Shown here: in pieces, positions 54,640 through 64,000 of the stretch
Numbering within the stretch: position 1 is the first letter of the stretch
How the letters are laid out: every line of letters begins with the position of its first letter
Source of the DNA: Adenophora triphylla var. japonica
Taxonomy: Eukaryota; Streptophyta; Magnoliopsida; Asterales; Campanulaceae
Assembly (NCBI GenBank): GCA_022495995.1
Contig: JAFEMH010005422.1
Location: forward strand, 1-64,000
Direction: 5' to 3'
DNA length: 64,000 bases
Notes under the pieces: generated by a model
Seen by the model: only the letters and a program-made list of their open reading frames with translations
What the model was told of the DNA's origin: nothing
The model's database searches: none
Position numbers and translations under genes: made by a program

Positions 54640-56003
54640 TTAGATGCTAACATTACATGATAACCAACTCAATAAGGAAGAGGTAGTAGCATCAAAAACG
54701 GTATATATGAATCATAAAATATGTTTTAAGGGCTTCTCTATTTTGTTTTTATGTTTTTAAATAAATTGTAAGCATTTAATCAACAATCTAATGCTTGAAT
54801 CTCTTCTACAGTTTGAGCCACAATTGAATAAATTGACCCGACAAAGGGTAAAAAATGGAGTTTACACTTTTGGAGATCAAGATACTTCAAATGACATTGT
54901 TAAGCCATTTGGAAAGGTATGATACATATTTAGCTGACGTATGAAGAACAAAACATAAATGATCCTAATATTTTAACAGTTCATTATTATCTTAGGTGGA
55001 TATTTGGAGTGAGTTTTTGTATTGCCTATTGTAGAATGGTTTGACATTGGTCAAATCACCAGCCACTAAATCATGGAGGGTTCAAACATATAAAAGATCA
55101 AAAACAGTCGATACCTGCGATGCAAAAGTTGAAATTTCGGAAAGTTGTCTTAGTTCAATACGAATGGTGAATAAGGTATGTTTATCCATTTGCTTTTAAC
55201 TTTTTATTACATATACCTCCTGAGAATGTCTAGAGTGAATATACATAGTCCATACATATAATCTTAATTAACACAACCTTCACTTGCGCATGTAAAAGCG
55301 AAATAGTCGATATCCCACTTATTGAAATCAATGATAATTTTACTAAAGAAATGGAAAAGGTATTTTTTTCAATTACTTACATTGCTTGATAACCTGTTTT
55401 CTATGTAGCATCAAATCAAGTTTTTGAAGATGGAGACAAGTAAATTCACCATAGACCATTGACTCTTTAACCAATTACTGACGCTATTTTTTTAAAATAC
55501 GAGAAGGAACTATGGATCCTGAGAGCACCGAGCGGCCCGCATTTCGTGTAAAACATTATAAGGTCATTGTCCTTGAAGACAAGCAACCAAAGGGATATCG
55601 CTTGCCTGGATTCAGACAACATGGTGCTGGATTTTTTAACATGCCATTAAGCAGCCATACTACACAATGCTTTTCTTATTCTAGTAGTCAGAATGTGGAT
55701 AAGGATACATTTGATGATCGGGTTTAGAGAGAGGTACAAAGGCAAGTGGAAATAGAGCACCAAGAGCGAGAAGTTTCATATCGCCAATTGGAAAGAAATT
55801 TTGAGGAATGTCTTCGGTAAGAGCGAGAAGTTACGAAACTACAGTTTGAGAAGCGCTTGCAACAAGTAATGTCAAAGATTAATTTGCAACAACAGCAACC
55901 TACTTGCGGTTATGTCTCTACCTCATCAGTCGACCAATACCTTAATTTGTATGGTGGTCGTGACACTAGTACACGAAGTTCTGGTTGCGGTCGTGGTCAT
56001 TAA
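54640..56003 (+). pseudogene. Unidentified exon-intron gene, unit copy 1
   Basis: Short open segments end at GT donors and begin after AG: MLTLHDNQLNKEEVVASKT (about 54,640), FEPQLNKLTRQRVKNGVYTF (about 54,811), NGLTLVKSPATKSWRVQTYK (about 55,035) and SEIVDIPLIEINDNFTKEME (about 55,298). The last exon has MDPESTERPAFRVKHYKVIV at 55,512, then a Gln/Glu/Arg-rich probable coiled coil, ending near 56,003 with CGRGH. In-frame stops at 55,725 and about 55,818 break the last exon. The layout loosely recalls C-terminal halves of Ptta/En/Spm TNPA-like proteins, but I do not recognise the family. Confidence 0.45.
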
Positions 56004-56514
56004 ACTTTTTTTTTAATTTGTATTACTCGCTTGATCTGAACAATGTAAAAAGAGAAATATTGTGTTAATCCACAGTTAGATTTCTGAGCGAAAACTGTCT
56101 ACATCGAGGATTAGAGCGTTTTCTTTGTCTTTTTGTGGACGAAGTAGTTTGTCTGTATCCTCTCTCTGGAATTTTTTACAAATTGTCAATTTCCTAAGTA
56201 CAAAGATATTGATGCTACATAGTTAAAGCAATATCCATTTTTGCCAATTGTGAGCGATAAAATGCTGTAAATGAGATTTAACCCACATTTTTTATTCATT
56301 TAATTGATTTCTGAAAAAGTATTGTTTGATTATGCAATTATTAAATATTGTTTCCTTCAAAAATAAAATATAATAAAATAATACATTTTGATAGAAATTT
56401 CTACTAGCATTAGCGACTCTTATGTTTGACCAAATAGAAGTCGCTATTGTCACTAGCGACAGTCACGATTTCACCCATCTTCGGCTCATCTTCCTCACCG
56501 CGGATCAACAACAA

Positions 56515-56518
<4 letters not shown>

Positions 56519-56555
<37 letters not shown>

Positions 56556-56560
56556 TCTTT
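56519..56560. repeat. (CT)n microsatellite
   Basis: About 17 CT units. The equivalent tract is at 62,011-62,038 in copy 2. Confidence 0.95.
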
Positions 56561-56760
56561 GATTGTTTATCCGAACACACAAAATGATACAAAGCGTATA
56601 CAATAGTAAATGCTATTTAATGGGTCCGAAGAAGGAAAACATCTTCAAGTCTTTGGATTATCCTTTTGGGAGAGTTGGACTAACCGGAAGTGGCAAAGGC
56701 TTAAAAAACTTCCATAAGAGAGAGAAGTACTTCGAGGGAGCAAATGTGAGAGTTATGATG

Positions 56761-56904
56761 TTTTTTTTAAAAAATTGGTTTTTATTAGTAAATGACTTAA
56801 TTTATTACAAGAGTAGCACTTCAAAGTGCTTGAAATTGCATTTGGTGGGGTTCGAACCCCCTGAACTCTCGTATTGAAAGGGACCGCTCATTGGCTCAGA
56901 AGAC
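56761..56904 (-). mobile_element. SINE-like insertion, unit copy 1
   Basis: On the minus strand a 144-bp segment begins near the A-box-like GAGCCAATGAGCGG (about 56,885-56,898). It has a B-box GGTTCGAACCCC (56,847-56,858) and ends in an A-rich tail, AAAAAAAA, next to 56,761. Flanks are TTATGATG (56,753-56,760) and TGATGATG (56,905-56,912), a target duplication with one mismatch. This fits a tRNA-related, pol III-type SINE. It is not a functional tRNA because no cloverleaf is evident. Confidence 0.6.
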
Positions 56905-56935
56905 TGATGATGAATAATAGAAAGTAATTGAGATT

Positions 56936-57210
56936 AAATAAAATAGTTTCTTTCATACAAGTATGATTCATTTGGTTCGCTAGGTGTTATTTGTTTTACG
57001 AGGCCCAACTAGAAAGAAAGAGAGCATTTTTCAAATAAAAAATAAAAAATTCTTGTGGTTAGCCCAACACGAAACTACTAGATAGGGATAAAACACCAAG
57101 CTAGTAGCCCTATGTAATTGATTTTTTCTAAACGAACTAAAATCAAAGTAGCTCTTCCCCATTAACTAAAACTTCAAAAATGGCTATTGTTCCATTTTGA
57201 CCATCATTTT
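56936..57210 (+). repeat. Internal 260-bp duplication, left copy
   Basis: AAATAAAATAGTTTCTTTC, ATTCATTTGG, GGCCCAACTA, TAGCCCAACAC, GTAGCCCTATGTAAT and CCCCATTAACTAAA occur in the same order as at 58,277-58,530 with moderate divergence. The equivalent pair in unit copy 2 begins at about 62,410 and 63,718. Possible diverged LTRs or a duplicated promoter. Confidence 0.7.
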
Positions 57211-58276
57211 ATTTTGAAATTTTTAATTTGCTTCATCCGTTTCGTTCGGCATGAAGAACATGATGTGTAGTTAGATGTTCTAATCTTGTGTTCAACATTC
57301 AACTGAACATCAAAGTCGTTATCAATAGAAAACGTGTATTGAGTTGCATATTCACAGTCTCATCTTCATCCTTACCATCATAAGGTCGCTATAAAGCTCA
57401 GCCCCTTTTTTTTCAAAGTGTTAACACATTTACTAGTTTAATGACCCAAACCAAAATAAGTTCTAATTGATCGAATTTAGATTCTATGCTTCTTTCAAGA
57501 ATATGTTTTTTCATATAATATTTTCTTTAACTAGACATTCCGACAATTTGACATTTTTGAGGAAAAATCATGGGTCGTTTGATAATTTATCATGGATACA
57601 CACATTATCACACTCAACGCCATCAATGTCTAATACCAAATGAAAAATAGATCATATAGTCAAATGCCCCCCCCCCCCCCCAAAAAAAAAATAAAATAAA
57701 TAAATTTCAAATTAAATATCAAATCAAACAAATTTAAATGTTTAATTTGATGATCGAACATAGACTTGAATATCAACATATTGGCAGCGAAATACATATT
57801 TTAAGAATAGATCCCAAAGGTTAAAAAATATTTCTACAAGTAAAAAAATACTTGTAGACGAGCCTTACAACTAAAACTTGCTCTATAAAAACTTGAATCA
57901 AAGAGATTACAAGAATAAGCCTAAATTAAGTTGTGAAAAGTTAATAACAAATGCTAAACACAAAGTTCAGATCTAAAAATAACATTATCTCGATTCAAAT
58001 TAATTATGAATTATGAGAAAGAAAAAAATAATCTATTCTAGTCTATTTAAAATTATCTAGATTCAAATGAATTATCAGAAATACAAAAATTCAAGAAAGT
58101 CTTGTTTCAACGGAAGACTCCCAAAAGGTCAAGAGTCCAAACTCTTTCACCTCCACTTGGGGCAGCACCAATAGAAGCACAACCCCTGCTCTTAAAGAGA
58201 GGATCTAGCCTGGACCTAAAACTCAAGCAAACTTTTTGTTCATGGATATGGTATCGAATTTAAGTAACTGATAAAT

Positions 58277-58530
58277 GAAATAAAATAGTTTCTTTCAAAA
58301 AATAAACAAGTATTATTCATTTGGGCTCGCTACATGTTACTGGCCCAACTAAAAGGATGGTGAGCATTTTCCAAATGTGGCTAGCCCAATACAAAGGTGT
58401 TGGAAAGGCACAAAACCCTAGCCAGAAGCCCTATATAATAGATTTTTCCTATGAGAGGAACTTAAACTAAAGTTGCTCTCCCCCATTCCCAAAGGCGCAA
58501 CTGCCATTTCGTTCTTTACTTTCCATTCCA
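58277..58530 (+). repeat. Internal 260-bp duplication, right copy
   Basis: Diverged counterpart of 56,936-57,210. It contains AAAACCCTAGCCAGAAGCCC followed by TATATAATAG, a plausible TATA box, then a CT-rich leader-like tract from 58,545. Confidence 0.7.
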
Positions 58531-59373
58531 TCTCCCTTCCATCTATCTCTATCTCTATTTCTATTTCTCTCTCTCTCTATCTCTCCTCTTAGTGCATGTC
58601 CTCTCTTCCTTAATTATTAAATTGTAAGAGCTAAAATAAAAGTTGCATCCATATTAAGAATCTACATTTCCATGGTATCAATATTCAACCAACTATGGGT
58701 AATCTGGTTCATTTGAGTCAAGTGTATCTCACATCTGATATCTCATTTACATGTTACACAACTATTTCTTTATAAATAACATAATATATATAGAACAAAT
58801 TTGTTATAGTTGGTTTATGAATTTATTTCATTCTTTTTCTAGTCAAGATTCATGTTTTGGCTTGAATTTAGTTCATAATTTTTAGATCTTGCCAAAATTT
58901 CTAAACTCACACACATGCATGCATGAAAGTTTAGCCATTTTAATTTTAATGGTATAATTTTTTACAATGGATAACAAATTATCACTATAATAAACTTAGT
59001 TCTTACAAAATATTTGGTTATGTAGGTATGGAAGCACACATTGTGTGGTGATATTATAAACAATCCCTTGATCGTTGTTCGTGTTATATCAAGGTAAAAT
59101 ATTGAATCATACAACCAATAAGCCTTCTTTAGTTTATGAATATGTGCCCCGAGAGAACATGTTAGAAAACGTATAATGATTTTCATATTTGGTATCTAGG
59201 TTTTTCGTTCACCAACTAATAAACACAGTTACTGATACATTTTCAATAATACCATATCAAAAAAATTTGTTGAATCATACTACTCAACAATTGTACCCTG
59301 AAAATTCATTTCATATTTGTTCGAATATATTTAGAAATCTTATCTTGTTATACATATATACATACATATCTTT

Positions 59374-59867
59374 CGTAAAATCTAAGGAGAAACGCGTTTC
59401 TCCTTACTGTATGGAGAAACGGGTTTTTTAATATCCAGAAACCTTCAAAATGAATATCCAGAAACCTTCAAAATATTTCTGGATATTCATTTGATGGTTT
59501 CTGGATTTACATTTGAAGGTTTATGGATATCCAGAAACCTTCAATAAGCAATTTCTGGATATGCACCTAACACATTTCTGGATATACATTCACATACTTC
59601 TGGATATGCACCTAACACATTTCTGGATTGCCAGTTTAAAGTTTCTGGATATTCATTTTGAAGGTTTCTGGATACTCATTTTGAATGTTTCTGGATATTC
59701 ATTTGATGGTTTCTGGATATACATTTGAAGGTTTCCGGATACTCATTTTATAGTTTCTGGACATGGTCAATTATGTGTTTCTGGATATTCAATTTGGTAG
59801 TTCTGGATATTAAAAAACACGTTTCTCCATAACTTATGGAGAAACGCGTTTCTCCGGAGACCTACTC
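59374..59867. mobile_element. Foldback MITE with 9-bp target duplication
   Basis: This is present only in unit copy 2. CATATCTTT flanks it at 59,365-59,373 and 59,868-59,876, and the empty site is intact in copy 1 near 54,385. Both ends carry GGAGAAACGCGTTTCTCC (59,386-59,403 and 59,838-59,855), itself a palindrome. The inverted homology extends inward through ATGGAGAAACG and TTTTTTAATATCCAGAA to about 55 bp. The interior is an array of TTTCTGGATAT units, the first few inverted. The 9-bp duplication suggests Mutator-type mobilisation. Confidence 0.85.
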
Positions 59868-60133
59868 CATATCTTTAGATATATTATGATTACACTTAAA
59901 GAAATGGAACAGGTATTGTTTTCAATTTATTTCATTTCTTAATAACCAATTTTCTATGTAGCATCAATTCATGTTTTTGAAGATGGAGAAAAGTGAATTC
60001 ACCATAGACCAATGACTCTTTAACCAATTTATGTCGCTAATTATTTTCATTATACGATTAAATTAGCAGCTTCTTAATGATTATTACTATATTTCCTTTT
60101 GTTATAATGTTTGAATTTGTGTCGTTTCTCTTA

Positions 60134-61497
60134 GATGCTAGCATTACATGATAACCAACTCAATAAGGAAGAGGCAGTAGCATCAAACACGGTATATATG
60201 AATCATAAAATATGTTTTAAGGGCTTCTCTATTTTTATTTTTATGTTTTAAAATAAATTGTAAGCATTTAATCAACTATCTAATGCTTGAATCTCTTCTA
60301 CAGTTTGAGCCACAATTGAATTAGTTGACCCTACAAAGGGTAAAAAATGGAGTTTTTAACACTTTTGGAGATCAAGATACTTCAAATGACATTGTTAAGC
60401 CATTTGGAAAGGTATGATGCATATTTAGATGACGTATGAAGAACAAAACATAAATGATCCTAATATTTTAACAGTTCATTATTATCTTAGGTGGATATTT
60501 GGACTGAGTTTTTGTTTTGCCTATTGTAGAATGGTTTGACATTGGTCAAATTACCAGCCACTAAATCATGGAGGGTTCAAACATATAAAAGATAAAAAAC
60601 AGTCGATACCTACGATGCAAAAGTTGAAATTTCGGAAAGTTGTCTTAGTTCAATATGAATGGTGAATAAGGTACGTTTATCCATTTGCTTTTAACTTTTT
60701 ATTACATATACCTCCTTAGAATGTCTAGAGTGAATATACATTGTCCGTAGATAAAAACTTAATTAACACAACCTTTACTTGCGCATGTAAGAGCGAAATA
60801 ATCGATATCCCACTTATTGAAATCAATGATGATTTCACTAAAGAAATGGAAAAGGTATTTTTTTCAATTACTTTCATTGCTTAATAACCTGTTTTCTATG
60901 TAGCATCAAATCAAGTTTTTGAAGATGGAGACAAGTGAATTCACCATAGACCATTGACTCTTTGACCAATTTCTGACGCTATTTTTTTAAAATACGAGAA
61001 GGAAGAATGGATCCTGAGAGCACCGAGCAGCCCGCATTTAGTGTAAAACATTATAAGGTCATTGTCCTTAAAGATAAGCAACCAAAGGGATATCGCTTGC
61101 CTGGATTCGGACAACATGGGGCTGGGTTTTTTAACATGTCATTAAGCTGCCATACTACACAATGCTTTTCTTATTCCAGTAGTCAGAATGTGGATCAGGA
61201 GACATTCGATGCTCGGGTTCAGAAAGAGATACAAAGGCAAGTGGAAATAGTGCACCAAGAGCGAGAAGTTTCATATCACCAATAGAAAGCAATCTTGAGG
61301 AATGTCTTCGGTAAGAGCGAGAAGTTACGCAAATACAGTTTGAGAAGCGCTTGCAACAAGTAATGTGAAAGATTAATTTGTAACAACAGTAACCTACTAG
61401 CGGTAATGTCTCTACCTCATCATTTAACCAATACCTTGATTTAAATGGTGGTCGTGACACTAGTACGCGAAGTGCTGGTGGCGGTCGTGGTCATTAA
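60134..61497 (+). pseudogene. Unidentified exon-intron gene, unit copy 2
   Basis: Same exon layout as 54,640-56,003: MLALHDNQLNKEEAVASNT, FEPQLN, NGLTLVKLPATKSWRVQTYK and SEIIDIPLIEINDDFTKEME, with the last exon from MDPESTEQPAFSVKHYKVIV at 61,007. Here the last exon is open for 92 codons (through QKEIQRQVEIVHQEREVSYH), further than in copy 1. It then meets a TAG at 61,283 and further breaks. The exon segments are better conserved than the gaps, suggesting past coding constraint. Confidence 0.45.
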
Positions 61498-62006
61498 ACT
61501 TTTTTTTGTTTGCATTACTCGCTTGATCTGAACAATTTAGAAAGAGAAATATTGTGTTAATCCACAGTTAGAATTTTGAGCGGAAACTGTTTACATCAAG
61601 GATTAGAGAATTTTCTTTGTCTTTTTGTGGACGGAGTAGTTTGTTTGTATCCTCTCTCTGGAATTTTATACAAATTTTCAATTTCCTAAGTACAAAGATA
61701 TTGAAGCTACATAGTTAAAGCAATATCCATTTGTGCCAATTGTGAGCGATAAAATGTTGTAAATGAGATTTAACCCACATTTTTTTTTCATTTAATTGTT
61801 TTCTGAGAAAGTATTGTTTGTTTATGCAATTATTAAATATTGTTTCCTTCAAAGATAAAATAAAATAAAATAATACATTTTGATAGAAATTGCTACTAGC
61901 ATTAGCGACTCTTATGTTTGACAAAATTGAAGTCGCTATTGTCACTAGTGACAGTCTCGATTTCACCCATCTTCGGCTCTTTTTCCTCGTGGCGGATCAA
62001 CAACAA

Positions 62007-62038
<32 letters not shown>

Positions 62039-62241
62039 TTTGATTGTTTATCCGAACACACAGAAAGATACAAAGCGTATACAATAGTAAATGCTATTTA
62101 ATGGGTCCGAAGAAGGAAAGCATCTTCAAGTCTTTGGATTATCCTTTTGGGAGAGTTGGAGTTACCGGAAGTGGCAAAGGCTTAAAAAACTTCCAGAAGA
62201 GAGAGAAGTACTTCGAGGGAGCAAATGCGAGAGTGATGATG

Positions 62242-62381
62242 TTTTTTTTAATTGGTTTTTATTAACAATTGACTTAATTTATTACAAGAGTAGCACTTCA
62301 AAGTGCTTGAAATTGCATTTGGTGGGGTTCGAACCCCCTGATCTCTCGTATTGAAAGGGACCGCTCATTGGCTTAGATGAC
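62242..62381 (-). mobile_element. SINE-like insertion, unit copy 2
   Basis: Same element as at 56,761-56,904. Here the 8-bp flanks match exactly: TGATGATG at 62,234-62,241 and 62,382-62,389. B-box palindrome GGGGTTCGAACCCC at 62,324-62,337; A-rich tail (T-run on the plus strand) starts at 62,242. Being in both units, it was inserted before the 5-kb duplication. Confidence 0.62.
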
Positions 62382-64000
62382 TGATGATGAATAATAGAAA
62401 GTAATTGAGATTAAATAAAATAGTTTCTTTCACACAAGTATGATTCATTTGGTTCTCTAGGTGTTATTTGTTTTACGAGGCCCAACTAGAAAGAAAGAGA
62501 GCATTTTTGAAATAAATAGAAAAAATTCTTGTTGTTAGCCCAACACGAAACTACTAGATAGGGATAAAACACCAAGCTAGTAGCCCTATGTAATTGATTT
62601 TTTCTAAACGAACTAAAATCAAGGTAGCTCTTCCCCATTAACTAAAGCTTCAAAACTGGCTATTGTTTCATTTTGACCATCATTTTATTTTGAAATTTTT
62701 AATTTGCTTCATCCGTTTCGTCCGACATGAAGAACATGATGTGTAGTTAGATGTTCTAATATCGTGTTCAACATTCGACTGAACATCAAAGTCGTTATCA
62801 ATAGAAAACGTGTAGTGAGTTGCATATTCACAGTCTCATCTTCATCCTTACATTCATAAGGTCGCAATAAAGCTTGGTCCCTTTTTTTTCAAAGTGTTAA
62901 CACATTAATGACCCAAACCAAAATAAGTTCTAATTGATCGAAATTAGATTCTTTGCTTCTTTCAAGAATATGTTTCTCACATAATATTTTCTTTAACGAG
63001 ACATTCCGACAATTTGACATTTTTGAGGAAAAATCTTGGGTCGTTTGATAATTTATCATGGATACACACATTATCACACTCAACGTCGTCAATGTCTAAT
63101 ACCAAATGAAAATAGATCCTATAGTCAAACGCCCCCCCCCCCAAAAAAAATTCAAATTAAATATCAAATCAAACAAATTTAAATGTTTAATTTGATGTTC
63201 GAACATAGACTTGAATATCAACATATTGGCAGCGAAATACATATTTTAAGAATAGATCCCAAAGGTTAAAAAATATTTCTACAAGTAAAAAAAATACTTT
63301 TAGACGAGCCTTACAACTAAAACATTCACTATAAAAACTTGAATCAAAGAGATTACAAGAATAAGCCAAAATTAAGTTGTGAAAAGCATATAACAAATAC
63401 TAAACACAAAGTTCAGATATAAAAATAACATTATCTCAATTCAAATTAATTATGAATTATGAGAAAGACAAAAATAATCTATTTAAAATTATCTAGATTC
63501 AAATGAATTATGAGAAAGACAAAAATTCAAGAAAGTCTTGTTTCAACGGAAGACTCCCAAAACGTCAAGAGTCCAAACTCTTTCACCTCCACTTGGGGCA
63601 GCACCAATAGAATAGAAGCACAACCCCTGCTCTTAAAGAGAGGATCTAGCCTGGACCTAAAACTCAAGCAAATTTTTTGTTCATGGATATGGTATGGAAT
63701 TTAAGTAACTGATAAATGAAATAAATTAGTTTTTTTCAAACAATAAACAAGTATTATTCGTTTGGGCTCGCTACATGTTACTGGCCCAACTAAAAGGATG
63801 GAGAGCATTTTCCAAATGTGGCTAGCCCAATACAAAAGTGTTGGAAAGGCACAAAACCCTAGCCAGAAGCCCTATATAATAGATTTTTCCTACGAGAGCG
63901 ACTTAAACTAAAGTTGCTCTCCCCCATCCCCAAAGGTGCAACTGCCATTTCGGTCTTTACTTTCCATTCCCTCTCCCTTCCTTCTATCTCTATCTCTATT

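Larger units (their letters stand above)
54164..59163. repeat. 5-kb tandem unit, copy 1
   Basis: AGAAAACGTATAATGATTTT at 54,164 recurs at 59,164, exactly 5,000 bp later, and homology continues to the window end. The left border is set by the copia LTR, so the phase of the unit is arbitrary. It contains an exon-like gene, a CT microsatellite, a SINE-like insertion, a poly-C run (57,667-57,680) and an internal 260-bp duplication. The long noncoding parts hold nothing else recognisable. Confidence 0.92.
59164..64000. repeat. 5-kb tandem unit, copy 2 (runs off window)
   Basis: Homologous to 54,164-58,570 throughout. By the right edge the offset has grown to about 5,430 bp, mainly because of the 494-bp MITE at 59,374-59,867. 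Divergence is a few percent by eye. The end of the unit lies beyond the window. Confidence 0.92.

Noticed and set aside
56563..56877. 104-codon frame starting MFIRTHKMIQ, also present at 62,044
   Set aside because: It runs through the SINE-like insertion, has no recognisable domain and differs in its end between the two units.
56841..56900. tRNA gene
   Set aside because: There is a TPsiC-like B box but no acceptor stem or anticodon arm; flanking duplication and A tail fit a SINE.
59164..59170. 5-kb repeats as LTRs of one giant element
   Set aside because: The units lack TG...CA ends and PBS/PPT, and copy 2 directly follows copy 1 with no internal region.

Overview
This is a transposon-dominated stretch of a flowering-plant nuclear genome, probably a eudicot. 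Supporting signs are the plant telomere unit CCCTAAA, plant-specific Ty3/gypsy (Tat-type) and Ty1/copia (SIRE-type) polyproteins, an En/Spm (CACTA) transposon with GT-AG introns, and plant primer-binding sites. I see no intact host gene, rRNA or tRNA gene, or CRISPR array. Almost every long open frame belongs to a decayed mobile element.

Layout. (1) 1-10.5 kb: 3' half of a degenerate Tat-lineage Ty3/gypsy element on the plus strand (RT end, RNase H, second RNase H, integrase). It is followed by two gene-like modules on the minus strand (a DUF7745-like module and an intron-containing plant-mobile-domain-like gene), two tandem-repeat arrays, and LTR-like sequence ending at a TGGCGACTC primer-site motif. 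(2) 10.54-11.49 kb: broken right end of a CACTA element. (3) 11.49-15.55 kb: a second Ty3/gypsy element (LTR remnant, PBS, gag, protease, RT, RNase H), cut off inside RNase H and fused to copia sequence. (4) 15.55-54.16 kb: a SIRE-like copia array. Copy I (pol fragment, antisense ORF, extra sense ORF, PPT) runs into one complete LTR (23,417-24,546), which directly precedes the PBS and gag of copy II. Copy II is split by a 10,658-bp CACTA transposon (29,519-40,176, target duplication GAA). A segment holding the CACTA tail, copia 3' region and LTR start is then tandemly duplicated (units A and B). (5) 54.16-64 kb: two head-to-tail copies of a ~5-kb tandem unit carrying an unidentified exon-like gene and a SINE-like insertion. 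The second copy also holds a foldback MITE with a 9-bp target duplication.

Order of events inferred from nesting: the copia copies amplified; LTR recombination left tandem copies sharing an LTR; CACTA entered copy II; a segment including the CACTA tail then duplicated. The most interesting features are a short motif (TCTGACAGCTAAGA) scattered throughout the copia element in several frames and both strands, a separate palindromic 12-mer (TGTCGNNCGACA) scattered through the Tat element, two divergently arranged non-canonical genes carried by every copia copy, and telomere-type repeats inside the CACTA element.
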